From Caulobacter hibisci (GTDB lineage Bacteria > Pseudomonadota > Alphaproteobacteria > Caulobacterales > Caulobacteraceae), in contig NZ_JADWOX010000002.1 of the NCBI RefSeq assembly GCF_016135805.1, forward strand, positions 1 through 64,000: a stretch of DNA of 64,000 nucleotides, written 5' to 3'. Positions 34,896 through 43,425 of this stretch are shown here, one piece after another. Within the stretch, counting starts at the first letter, position 1; every line of letters starts with the position of its first letter. The notes below the pieces were generated by a model. That model had not been told where the DNA came from and searched no databases. It was given only the letters and a program-made list of their open reading frames with translations. Both the position numbers and the translations under genes were made by a program.

Positions 34896-35597
34896 ATGCG
34901 CAAGTTCCGCGTAATGGCGTACGGCGTGCTTTTAATCTTGTTTTCATCGAGTGCAGTGTTCGCTTATGAATGCGAGACTGATGACGGCCTGAAGTTCAGC
35001 AGCGCTCTTCCGATCAACGAAAAATTCTCGTTGGCGCGGATAGATTGCGTCGCTGAAACACAACCAGCAGGGGTGTCCGAGCAGCTCCGGCTCTATGACG
35101 GACCTCAACTCGCCAGCGCCGTTATCTCGGCGGGACGAGTCGCTCCGGCCCCGGTCGTCCTGTCCCGCACCGCCACCGGCCCGACCCTCTACGCCCCCCT
35201 CGTGGCCGCCGCGGGCCGCGACTTCGATATCGATCCGGACCTGCTGCGGGCCGTGATGCACGTGGAGTCGCGGGCCAATCCGAGGGCGCTGTCGCCCAAG
35301 GGCGCGCGGGGCCTGATGCAGATCATGCCGGCCACGGCCCGGCGTTTCGGCGTGCGCGATCCCGACCTCGAGTTGGGCGACCCGATGGTCAATATCCGCA
35401 CCGGCGCGGCCTATCTGAAGACCCTGCAGGGCCATTTCGGCAACGACCTGGAGCTGGTGCTGGCGGCCTACAACGCCGGCGAGGGCGCCGTGATGAAGCA
35501 CGGCCGCAAGATCCCGCCCTACCGCGAGACGCAGGGCTACGTGACCAGCGTCCTCGACCGATACCGCGGCTTCGTCTCCGCGCGCGGCGGCTTCTGA
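34896..35597 (+). CDS. T3SS-associated lytic transglycosylase
   Basis: This 233-residue protein has a signal peptide (YGVLLILFSSSAVFA) and a C-terminal SLT domain (about 100-225). Catalytic Glu lies in MHVESRANPRALSPKGARG, then LMQIMPATA and AAYNAGEGAV. Such enzymes open peptidoglycan locally for assembly of secretion machines. It leads the operon, with sctV 13 bases downstream. The first third (to about 35060) is visibly richer in A and T than the SLT domain, suggesting a mosaic origin or replacement of the N-terminus. Confidence 0.92.
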   Translation: MRKFRVMAYGVLLILFSSSAVFAYECETDDGLKFSSALPINEKFSLARIDCVAETQPAGVSEQLRLYDGPQLASAVISAGRVAPAPVVLSRTATGPTLYAPLVAAAGRDFDIDPDLLRAVMHVESRANPRALSPKGARGLMQIMPATARRFGVRDPDLELGDPMVNIRTGAAYLKTLQGHFGNDLELVLAAYNAGEGAVMKHGRKIPPYRETQGYVTSVLDRYRGFVSARGGF

Positions 35598-35610
35598 GGA
35601 CCACCTTCCG

Positions 35611-37632
35611 ATGAGCGTCGAAAGCTATCTCAAACGCCTTCAGGGGCGGCCGCGCCAGGGCGTCGTCGCGCGGTTCAGCGACCTTTTCCTGGTGGCCGGG
35701 GTCGTGGCGATCGTCGCCCTGATGATCCTGCCGCTGCCGGCCCTGGCGCTCGACGCCCTGGTGGCCATCAACATCTGCTTCGGCGTCATGCTGCTGCTGG
35801 TGGCGATCTACATCTCGACCATCGTCGAGTTCTCGGTGTTCCCCAGCCTGCTGCTGATCACCACGCTGTACCGACTGGCCCTGTCGATCGCCACGACCCG
35901 GATGATCCTGATCGAGGGCCACGCCGGGCACATCATCGACACCTTCGGCACCCTGGTGGCCGGCGGCAATCTGGTGGTCGGGCTGGTGGTGTTCCTGATC
36001 ATCACCGTCGTGCAGTTCATCGTCATCGCCAAGGGCGCCGAGCGGGTGGCCGAGGTGGCCGCGCGCTTCAGCCTCGACGCCATGCCGGGCAAGCAGCTGT
36101 CGATCGACAGCGACCTGCGCTCGGGCATGATCGACAAGGACGAGGCCAAGCGCCGCCGGCGCGTGCTGGAGATGGAGAGCAAGCTCCACGGCAGCCTCGA
36201 CGGGGCGATGAAGTTCGTCAAAGGCGACGCCATCGCCAGCATCATCATCGTGGTCATCAACCTGCTGGGCGGCCTGGCCATCGGCATGCTGCAGCAGGGG
36301 CTGGAGTTTGGCGCGGCGATCCACAAGTACTCGATCCTGACCATCGGCGACGGCATGGTCACCCAGATCCCGGCCCTGCTGGGGGCCATGGCCGCCGGCC
36401 TGATCGTCACCCGCACCACCGACGAGGACAGCGAGAGCCACCTGGGCGACGCCATGCGCCGGCAGTTCGCGGCCAAGCCCCGGGTGTTCCTGGTCGCCGG
36501 CGGTATCTGCTGGCTGATGGCTCTGGTGCCGGGCTTCCCGTTGGTGATCTTCCTGCTGCTCGGCGGGGCGGCCATCGTCACCGGCGCGCTGCTCGACGTC
36601 GATCTGCGCGCCCGGCTGACCAGGAAGATCGCCCCCGCCCGCGCCGCGGCGGACGAGGCCAAGGCCTCGCCGGCCGCCGCCCGCACCCGGATCCAGGAAG
36701 CCCAGCCGGTGGTGCCGCTGCTGCTGGAGCTCGACGGCGACAACGTCCGCCGCCACGAGGGCGCGGTCCTGACCCGCGGCCTGGAGGAGGTGCTCGAGGA
36801 GTTCGAGCTGCGCCTGGGCGTGGCCCTGCCGCGCGCCTCGTTCCACTACGGCGAAGGCGTTCCTGGCGAAGGACGGGGCGCGCCGCGCTGGCGGCTGCTG
36901 GCCTTCGAGGCCCCGATCGGCGCGGGCGAGCTGTCCCATCCGGCCGACCTGTCCGAGCTGCAGGACGCCGTGCGCCAGGCCCTGCGCCGCAACGCCGGCC
37001 TGTTCGTCGGCATCCAGGAGGCCAGCAACCTGCTGACCCGGGCCGGCGCCGACTATCCCGAGGTGGTCAAGGAAGCCGCCCGCGCCCTGCCTCTGGCCCG
37101 CATCGCCGAGGTCATGCGGCGCCTGGCCGAGGAGGAGGTGCCGCTGCGCAACCAGCGCGACATCCTCGAGGCCCTGGCCGACGCCGGCCAGCGCGAGAAG
37201 GACCCGTTCGCCCTCACCGAGTTCGCCCGCGTCGCCCTGCGCCGCCAGATCAGCCACCGCTACGCCCCCGACGGCGCGCTGAAGGCCGTCGTGCTGGAGC
37301 CGCCTCTGGAACAGCACCTGCGCGAGGCCATCCGCACCGGCGGCGGCGCCCAGCAGCTGGCGCTCGATCCCGACATGGCCCGCCGCGTCACCGACGCCAT
37401 CCTCGACAAGGTCGACGAAAGCGGCGCGAGCGTCGTCCTGGCCGCCATCGACCTGCGCCGGCACGTGCGCAAGCTGGTCGAGGCCCGCCGCTTCGACCTG
37501 GGCGTCCTGTCGTTCCACGAACTGCTGCCGACCCTGAAGCTCGACGTCGCCGGCCGCGTGGCCTTCCCGCGCGAGCCCCTGAGCATCGTTCCCAACGATC
37601 CCGAACCGCCGCCCGCGTCGGCGGCCGCCTGA
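35611..37632 (+). CDS. sctV: T3SS export gate protein SctV
   Basis: This 673-residue protein belongs to the FlhA/LcrD/InvA family. It has eight N-terminal membrane helices (to about residue 320). The FHIPEP signature RFSLDAMPGKQLSIDSDL and the following RSGMID are near residue 155, and a large cytoplasmic domain (about 360-660) forms the nonameric ring that docks chaperone-substrate complexes. FlhA and SctV are hard to separate by motif, but the secretin and needle genes directly downstream identify this as the injectisome version. GAGGA precedes the start. Confidence 0.95.
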   Translation: MSVESYLKRLQGRPRQGVVARFSDLFLVAGVVAIVALMILPLPALALDALVAINICFGVMLLLVAIYISTIVEFSVFPSLLLITTLYRLALSIATTRMILIEGHAGHIIDTFGTLVAGGNLVVGLVVFLIITVVQFIVIAKGAERVAEVAARFSLDAMPGKQLSIDSDLRSGMIDKDEAKRRRRVLEMESKLHGSLDGAMKFVKGDAIASIIIVVINLLGGLAIGMLQQGLEFGAAIHKYSILTIGDGMVTQIPALLGAMAAGLIVTRTTDEDSESHLGDAMRRQFAAKPRVFLVAGGICWLMALVPGFPLVIFLLLGGAAIVTGALLDVDLRARLTRKIAPARAAADEAKASPAAARTRIQEAQPVVPLLLELDGDNVRRHEGAVLTRGLEEVLEEFELRLGVALPRASFHYGEGVPGEGRGAPRWRLLAFEAPIGAGELSHPADLSELQDAVRQALRRNAGLFVGIQEASNLLTRAGADYPEVVKEAARALPLARIAEVMRRLAEEEVPLRNQRDILEALADAGQREKDPFALTEFARVALRRQISHRYAPDGALKAVVLEPPLEQHLREAIRTGGGAQQLALDPDMARRVTDAILDKVDESGASVVLAAIDLRRHVRKLVEARRFDLGVLSFHELLPTLKLDVAGRVAFPREPLSIVPNDPEPPPASAAA

Positions 37633-37645
37633 GCCCGGAGACAGA

Positions 37646-39562
37646 ATGTCCCTTTCGAAGGATTCCGCCTGCGTTCGTCGTCGTCCCGCTCGCAGGGGCG
37701 TCGCGGCCGCCGTCGCCGCGGCCGTCCTGGCCGTGGCCGCGCCGCAGGTCCAGGCCGGCGAGGTCCCGTTCGGCGGCCGGTCGGTCGACCTGACCGCCCG
37801 CGAGCAGCCGATCGCCCAGTTCCTGCAGAACTTCTACAATCAGGTCGGCGTGCCGGTGATCGTCTCCTCGCAGGTGGCCGGCACGATCAACGGCGTCTTC
37901 CGCGGGCCGGCGGCCAAGATCGACGCCGACATCGCCAAGGCCTTCGACCTGGTCACCTATTACGACGGCGGGGCGGCCTATGTTTACACCGCCGCCCAGC
38001 TCTCCAGCCGCAGCTTCCCGATCTCGGGCTCGGCCTCGCGCCGCGTCGATCGCGCGGCCCGCCAGCTGGACCTGCTCGACGGCCGCAACACCCTGCGTCC
38101 CACCGGCGACATGCTGGTGGCCACCGGCGCGCCGCGCTTCCTGCAGCAGGTGGACGAGCTGGCCCGCGGCGGCGCCCAGGCCGAGGCCGCGTCGCCGACC
38201 CTGCAGTATCGGGTGTTCTACCTGCGCTACGGCTGGGCCGACGACGTCAACCTGACGGTCGGGGCCAAGCAGGTGACGATCCCGGGCGTGGCCTCGATCA
38301 TCCGCTCGCTGGTCAGCACCGATCCCAACGAGCGGGTCGGCGCCGTCGCCCGCAGCGAGACCCCGGTCCCGCCCGCCGTCCAGGGCCTGCGCGGCCAGGG
38401 CCTGGCCACCCTGGGCACGCCCAATCCCGGCGGATCGTTCTACGGCGGCCAGGACGGGCAGGGGACGCTCGGCACGCCCCTCGCCAACGAGCAGACCGGC
38501 GTCTACGTCCCGCCCAATCCCGTGCGGATCCAGGCTGACTCGCGGCTCAACGCGGTCATCGTCCGCGACGTCGCCGAGCGCATGTCGGCCTATGAGGAGC
38601 TGGTCCGCGCCCTCGACGTCGAGCCGCAGCTGCTCGAGGTCGAGGCGGCGATCATCGACATCGACACCACCAAGGCCCGCGACCTGGGGATCAACTGGCG
38701 CTTCGACGACGGCAATGGCGGGGTCCAATTCGGCCGCGGCCCCAATGCGCCGTCGGGCCTGGAGGACACCAACCTCACGCGCGGAAACACCTCGCCCAAG
38801 CCGTATCTGGGCCTGGTGGCCTCGACCATCATCGGCAACGGCGACTATTTCGCCGCCCGGCTGAACGCGCTGGAGACCGAGGGCGTGGCCCGGGTCGTCT
38901 CGCGGCCGCAGATCGTCACCCTGTCGAACGTCGAGGCGGTGTTCGAGAACAGCCGCGACTTCTACGTCCGCCTGGCCGGCGAGCGCGACGTCGACCTGTT
39001 CAACGTCACCGCCGGCACCACCCTGCGGGTCACGCCCCACGTCACCCGTGACGGCAACCAGACCCGGATCCGCATGCTGGTCAGCATCGAGGACGGCTCG
39101 CTGACCAACGCCAGCGTCGACAACATCCCCGTCGTCCGCCGAGCCGCCCTCAACACCCAGGCCCTGATCGTCGAGGGTCAGAGCCTGCTGCTGGGCGGCA
39201 TGACCGTGCAGTCCGACACCACCGGCTCGTCCAAGGTGCCGGTGCTGGGCTCGATCCCGGTGCTCGGCAACCTGTTCAAGGTGCAGCAGCGCAGCAGCGG
39301 CCGCATCGAGCGGATGTTCCTGATCACCCCGCGCCTGGCCTCGATCGGGGCCGCGCGCTCCACCACCCAGGCCGGGCTTCGCTACGACGCGCCGGCCTCC
39401 GGCTTCGAGAACGCGCCCCTGCCGGCCGCGCCGAAGCTGCCGGCCGACCGCAAGCCGCCGCCCAGGTCCGCGCCCCGCGCCCCCGCCCAGCCCCTGACGC
39501 CGCCGCCGCCTCCGCCGCCTGTCGCGGACGGCACGATGAAACCCATCCCCAATCCGAGCTAG
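37646..39562 (+). CDS. sctC: T3SS outer-membrane secretin SctC
   Basis: This 638-residue protein has a long signal peptide (to about QVQA, residue 38). N-terminal N0/N1-type modules include VPFGGRSVDLTAREQPIAQF and DMLVATGAPRFLQQVDEL. N3-like sequence follows, then a secretin core with RVVSRPQIVTLSNVEAVF and LLLGGMTVQSD. A Pro-rich tail (PLTPPPPPPP) ends it. It forms the outer-membrane channel of the injectisome. It is encoded whole, unlike the split rhcC1/rhcC2 arrangement of rhizobia. GGAG lies ahead of the start. Confidence 0.95.
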   Translation: MSLSKDSACVRRRPARRGVAAAVAAAVLAVAAPQVQAGEVPFGGRSVDLTAREQPIAQFLQNFYNQVGVPVIVSSQVAGTINGVFRGPAAKIDADIAKAFDLVTYYDGGAAYVYTAAQLSSRSFPISGSASRRVDRAARQLDLLDGRNTLRPTGDMLVATGAPRFLQQVDELARGGAQAEAASPTLQYRVFYLRYGWADDVNLTVGAKQVTIPGVASIIRSLVSTDPNERVGAVARSETPVPPAVQGLRGQGLATLGTPNPGGSFYGGQDGQGTLGTPLANEQTGVYVPPNPVRIQADSRLNAVIVRDVAERMSAYEELVRALDVEPQLLEVEAAIIDIDTTKARDLGINWRFDDGNGGVQFGRGPNAPSGLEDTNLTRGNTSPKPYLGLVASTIIGNGDYFAARLNALETEGVARVVSRPQIVTLSNVEAVFENSRDFYVRLAGERDVDLFNVTAGTTLRVTPHVTRDGNQTRIRMLVSIEDGSLTNASVDNIPVVRRAALNTQALIVEGQSLLLGGMTVQSDTTGSSKVPVLGSIPVLGNLFKVQQRSSGRIERMFLITPRLASIGAARSTTQAGLRYDAPASGFENAPLPAAPKLPADRKPPPRSAPRAPAQPLTPPPPPPPVADGTMKPIPNPS

Positions 39563-39566
39563 GCCC

Positions 39567-40739
39567 ATGACCGATCAAGCCCTGCTGCCCGACGAACCGA
39601 TCGAGATCCCCGCCGCCGTCCCGCTGGAGGCCCTGGTCCTCAAGGTGCTGTCCGGCCGCGTCGCCGGCGCCCTGCTGCCGCTGCCGCTGGGCGAGACGGC
39701 GACCCTGGGCCACGGGTTCGACGCCGACATCGTCCTGCGCGACGCCAGCGCCCGGGGCGTCAGCGTGCGCCTGACCGCCGGCGAGGAGGCGGCCGAGATC
39801 GAGGTGCTGTCCGGCCAGGTCGAGATGCTGGGCCACCGCCTGGAAGCGCCGGCCCGGGCCGTTCTGCCCTGCTACGTGCCGCTGATCGTCGGCGACAACG
39901 CCCTGGCCCTGGGCGTCGAGGAAAGCCCCCGCTGGCGCGAGGCCGAGCGGCTGCTCACCACCGCCGCGCCCGCCGACCCCGCGACGCCCGAGGCGGAAAC
40001 CTTCGCGGAGGACGGCGCCAGCCTGCTGCGCCGCGCGCTCGATCGCGGGGTCGAGGTGGTGGGACGCACGCCGCATCTCGTGCCGGCCCTGGTGTTCGGC
40101 GCGGCCCTGGCCTGCGTCACCTACGCCGTCGCCAACGTCCCGCAGTTCCGCGGCCGCGAGGCCAGCCCGTCGAAGGTCCACGCCCTGCTGCGCCAGGAGG
40201 GCTACGGCGCCCTGGCCGTGCAGCCGGAGGAGAACGGCAAGCTGGTCATCGCCGGGGTGCTGAACCGCGACGCCGAGAAGGCCCGCCTGACCCGCCTGGT
40301 CAGCTCGCGCGAGCTTCCCGCCCGGGTCGAGGTCGTGACCAGCGAGAGCCTGGCCCAGAACGTCGAGGACGTCTTCCAGGCCAACGGCCTGGCCGCCACC
40401 GCCCGCCCCAACGGCCTGGCCCGCGTGCAGGTCCAGGTGACCGGCCCCGCCGAGGACGTGGCCAAGGTCGAGAAGATCGCCCTCCACGACGTCAAGGGCC
40501 TGCGCGGCCTGGCCGTCGAGCGGGCCGGCGGCGGCGACCGCTTCGGCCAGGTGTTCGACCAGGGGCCCGGCAAGCGGGTCGTCTCGGTGGTCGGCGGCGA
40601 GGCCGGCTACGTCGCCACCGCCGACGGCGCCCGCTACTTCGCCGGTTCGATGCTGCCCACGGGCGATCGGATCATCGGCGTCGAGAGCCAGGCCGTGCTG
40701 GTCGAGAAGAACGGCGAGACCACCCGCCTGATGTTCTGA
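39567..40739 (+). CDS. sctD: T3SS inner-membrane ring protein SctD
   Basis: This 390-residue protein has a cytoplasmic FHA-like domain at about 25-115 (GETATLGHGFDADIVLRDAS). One membrane helix lies near residue 175 (HLVPALVFGAALACVTYAV), and periplasmic BON-like ring-building modules complete it. This is the YscD/PrgH/HrpQ layout. It starts four bases after the secretin stop. SctD forms the larger inner-membrane ring together with SctJ, encoded 0.8 kb downstream. Confidence 0.88.
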   Translation: MTDQALLPDEPIEIPAAVPLEALVLKVLSGRVAGALLPLPLGETATLGHGFDADIVLRDASARGVSVRLTAGEEAAEIEVLSGQVEMLGHRLEAPARAVLPCYVPLIVGDNALALGVEESPRWREAERLLTTAAPADPATPEAETFAEDGASLLRRALDRGVEVVGRTPHLVPALVFGAALACVTYAVANVPQFRGREASPSKVHALLRQEGYGALAVQPEENGKLVIAGVLNRDAEKARLTRLVSSRELPARVEVVTSESLAQNVEDVFQANGLAATARPNGLARVQVQVTGPAEDVAKVEKIALHDVKGLRGLAVERAGGGDRFGQVFDQGPGKRVVSVVGGEAGYVATADGARYFAGSMLPTGDRIIGVESQAVLVEKNGETTRLMF

Positions 40740-40781
40740 ATGCGAAGCTGAAACCCCAGGAAAATCAAAGGAGAAGCGACA

Positions 40782-41087
40782 ATGTCCGACAGCATCACCG
40801 GCTATGGCGGCATGTCCGTGGCCCCGGCCCTCAGCGGCGCCAACAACAAGAACCGCCCGGGCACCTGGTTCGAGGCCATGGCCCATGCCTGGGGCCAGGT
40901 GCTCGACTCCCAGGCCGTGAAGATCACCGAGCTGGCCGAGCAGATCGGCCCCGGCGGCGAGGACAAGCCCTCGGTCATGGCCATGCTGACGGCCGAGAGC
41001 CTGCGCATGAACTTCATGGCCAATTCGGAAAGCACCTCGGTCGACAGCGTCGGCCGCGCCCTCGAAACCATGGCCCGCAAGAACTAG
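40782..41087 (+). CDS. sctF: Candidate needle subunit SctF
   Basis: This 101-residue helical protein is preceded by the strong site AAGGAGA, fitting a highly expressed subunit. Two helices are separated by the loop GPGGEDKPSV, and the second helix ends SVDSVGRALETMARKN, the helix-loop-helix shape of needle proteins. It carries about 25 extra N-terminal residues compared with typical 75-90-residue needles. It is placed directly before the inner-rod gene, a common order. Primary sequence similarity to known needles is weak, so a needle-chaperone role is the main alternative. Confidence 0.55.
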   Translation: MSDSITGYGGMSVAPALSGANNKNRPGTWFEAMAHAWGQVLDSQAVKITELAEQIGPGGEDKPSVMAMLTAESLRMNFMANSESTSVDSVGRALETMARKN

Positions 41088-41114
41088 CGGCCTCTTTCCC
41101 GGAAAGGGGACGCC

Positions 41115-41513
41115 ATGTCCTTCGATCCCGTCTCGGCGGCGGCCCTGGTCGCCCCGCAGGAGGCCGTCCAGGTCTCCCAGGTCGGCTACGGCGCCAGCCT
41201 GACCGACGCCGTCCAGTTCCAGAACGCCCTGCACACGGCCGGGGCGTCGGCGACCTCGGGCGTCTCCGGCCCCGAAGCCCTGGCCCCGGCCATGAAGGGG
41301 GTCTTCAACCAGCTGGAGTTCGTCAACAGCCAGGCCTCGAACCTGGCCGCCCACGCCAAGGCCGCCGAGGCCAAGGGGGCGGCGATCACGCCGGGCGAGA
41401 TGATCGGCCTGACCGTCCAGTGCCACGAATTCATGTTCAACTGCCAACTGACCTCGAACATCGCCAACCGCACGTCAGACGGCCTGCAGCAGCTGTTCCG
41501 GCAGCAGGCCTAG
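41115..41513 (+). CDS. sctI: T3SS inner rod protein SctI
   Basis: This 132-residue protein has a Ser/Ala-rich secretion-type N-terminus. Its C-terminal helix (TPGEMIGLTVQCHEFMFNCQ then LTSNIANRTSDGLQQLFRQQ) matches the YscI/HrpB-type inner rod, which connects the export gate to the needle. Two Cys residues in the helix are unusual. It lies between the candidate needle gene and sctJ, with nine bases to the latter. Confidence 0.8.
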   Translation: MSFDPVSAAALVAPQEAVQVSQVGYGASLTDAVQFQNALHTAGASATSGVSGPEALAPAMKGVFNQLEFVNSQASNLAAHAKAAEAKGAAITPGEMIGLTVQCHEFMFNCQLTSNIANRTSDGLQQLFRQQA

Positions 41514-41522
41514 GGGGCGGCG

Positions 41523-42266
41523 ATGCGCAAGATCCTGCCGGCGGTGCTGGTCGCCGTCGCCCTGGGCCTCTCGGCCTGCGCCGAGAAGGAACTCTATGGC
41601 GGCCTCACCGAGCGCGAGGCCAACGAGATGGTTGCGGTTCTTCAGAACGCCAACGTCTCGGCCTCCAAGAGCAGCAAGGACGGCAAGGTCTGGGCGCTGA
41701 AGACCCGGGCCGAGCAGTTCTCCTCGGCCGTGGCCGTGCTGCACGACCAGGGCTATCCGCGCGACAAGTTCGAGAGCCTGGGCGAGGTCTTCAAGAAGGA
41801 GGGCTTCGTCTCCTCGCCGATGGAGCAGCGGGCCCGGCTGATGTACGGCCTGAGCCAGGAACTCAGCCAGACCATCTCGTCGATCGACGGGGTGGTGCAG
41901 GCCCGGGTCCACATCGCCGTGCCCGAGGCCGATCCCCTGGCCGAGGAGCAGAAGCCGTCCTCGGCCTCGGTTTTCATCCGCCACAACCCCGATGTCGACC
42001 TGTCCGGCCAGGTGGGGTCGATCAAGGCCCTGGTCACCAACTCCATCGAGGGCCTGCCCTACGACAAGGTGACGGTGGTGATGTTCCCGGCCAAGCCGGT
42101 GATGACCGCCGTCCAGCCTTCGCCGATCAAGTCCTTCACCATGCCGGCCATCGCCATCCTCGCCGCCATCGGCGGGGTGGGGGCCTATGTCTTCAGCCGC
42201 ACCAACCGGGGCAAGCCGCGCCGCAAGCTGCGCACCCTGGTCGAGCCGGGGAGCCCCGCCGCATGA
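41523..42266 (+). CDS. sctJ: T3SS inner-membrane ring lipoprotein SctJ
   Basis: This 247-residue protein has a lipobox LSAC (Cys 19). Two ring-building modules follow: LYGGLTEREANEMVAVLQNA and VVQARVHIAVPEADPLAEEQ, with SASVFIRHNPDVDL. A C-terminal membrane helix (MPAIAILAAIGGVGAYVF) precedes a basic tail. This is the full YscJ/PrgK family layout. GGGGGCGGCG precedes the start, and its stop overlaps sctK by ATGA. Confidence 0.95.
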   Translation: MRKILPAVLVAVALGLSACAEKELYGGLTEREANEMVAVLQNANVSASKSSKDGKVWALKTRAEQFSSAVAVLHDQGYPRDKFESLGEVFKKEGFVSSPMEQRARLMYGLSQELSQTISSIDGVVQARVHIAVPEADPLAEEQKPSSASVFIRHNPDVDLSGQVGSIKALVTNSIEGLPYDKVTVVMFPAKPVMTAVQPSPIKSFTMPAIAILAAIGGVGAYVFSRTNRGKPRRKLRTLVEPGSPAA

Positions 42267-42832
42267 GCGCCCGGGCCGATCGCGAACGGCTGGCTTGCCA
42301 GGCGCGGCTGCTGGCCACCATCGGCGCGCCCGCCGAGGTCGGTCCTCGCGCGGCCCGGCTCGGCCGCCGGCTGGCCGGACGGGCGGCGGCGCCGGCCCGC
42401 TTCGACGATGTCGCCGCCATGCCCGACTGGGCCGGCTGGCCCGCGCCGCGCCGCGAAAGCCTGGCCGATTTCGCCGCCGCCTGCGCCTGCACGGCCGCCT
42501 TGCAGCGCTGCATCGACGGCCGCCGGCTGGCCCGGGTCGCCCGGCGGATCGGCGAGCCGGCCCTCGACGCCATTCTCGCCACGCCCCCCGGCCTGGTCCC
42601 GGTCCTGCCCGAGGCCGCCGCCGCCCTTGGCGAGGATGCTTCCTTCGCCGCGCTCGGGGCTGGCGTGCTGCTCTGCGAGGTCGGAAACCGGCCGGCTTCC
42701 GTCGAGCGGCTGAGGCCGCTGTTCGCCGCCGCTCCCCTGACGCTCGACGTCGAGCGCGGACGCAGCGTCGCCCATGCCGCGCGCGGACTCTTCATGGCCT
42801 TCGAGGCCGGCGCGCTGGAGGCCGCCGCATGA
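42263..42832 (+). CDS. sctK: SctK-like T3SS accessory protein
   Basis: This 189-residue Ala/Arg-rich helical protein lies between sctJ and sctL and overlaps both by ATGA. This is the usual place of sctK (yscK/hrpD-like), which helps anchor the sorting platform to the inner ring. A short internal motif (RRIGEPALDAILATPPG) is like that of SctK proteins, but the family diverges strongly and the call rests mainly on position. Confidence 0.6.
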   Translation: MSARADRERLACQARLLATIGAPAEVGPRAARLGRRLAGRAAAPARFDDVAAMPDWAGWPAPRRESLADFAAACACTAALQRCIDGRRLARVARRIGEPALDAILATPPGLVPVLPEAAAALGEDASFAALGAGVLLCEVGNRPASVERLRPLFAAAPLTLDVERGRSVAHAARGLFMAFEAGALEAAA

Positions 42833-43425
42833 CCTATCTGCTGCTTTCCTCGGGACCGTCGGCGGCCCTGCTGACAGACCAGCCGGTGATCCGCCGCGAG
42901 GACGTCGGCGCGGTGCGCGACGCGGCCGAGCTGACCGCCGCCCTCGAGGCCCTGCGCCAGGCGACCCGCGAGGCCGCCCTGCGCGACGGCTTCGCCCAGG
43001 GCCATGCCGAGGGAACCGCCGCCGCCGCCCGCGAGACCGCCCAGGTGCTGGCCGGCGTCCACGCCGCGCTCCAGCTGGAACGGGACCGCCTGCGCGCCAG
43101 CGCGGGGACCCTGGCCCTCGACATCGTCCGCCGCATCGCCGCGGGCCTGGCGTCCGACGAGGTTCTGGCGGCCCTGGCCGAACAGGCCGCCCGCGACCTG
43201 CTGCCGGAAGAGCCGATCCGCGTCCGCGTCGCGCCGGAGGCGGCCGGCGCGGTTACCCGCCGGCTGTGGGCGATCGACGCCCGCATCGAGGTAGTCGCCG
43301 ACGCCGACCTGCCGGCCGGAGATTGCGTGCTCGACACCTCCTCGGGCCGCACCCATGCCGGGCTGGAGACCCAGCTTCGCGCCCTGGAAGCGGTGTTCGC
43401 CTCATCCAACGAGGCCGCCGCATGA
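42829..43425 (+). CDS. sctL: T3SS stator protein SctL
   Basis: This 198-residue protein has an N-terminal variable part and a coiled-coil middle with FAQGHAEGTAAAARETAQVL. The C-terminal domain (LALDIVRRIAAGLASDEVL; GDCVLDTSSGRTHAGLETQL) is typical of the YscL/FliH family. SctL binds and regulates the ATPase SctN and links it to SctQ. It overlaps sctK upstream and sctN downstream by four bases each. Confidence 0.85.
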   Translation: MTYLLLSSGPSAALLTDQPVIRREDVGAVRDAAELTAALEALRQATREAALRDGFAQGHAEGTAAAARETAQVLAGVHAALQLERDRLRASAGTLALDIVRRIAAGLASDEVLAALAEQAARDLLPEEPIRVRVAPEAAGAVTRRLWAIDARIEVVADADLPAGDCVLDTSSGRTHAGLETQLRALEAVFASSNEAAA

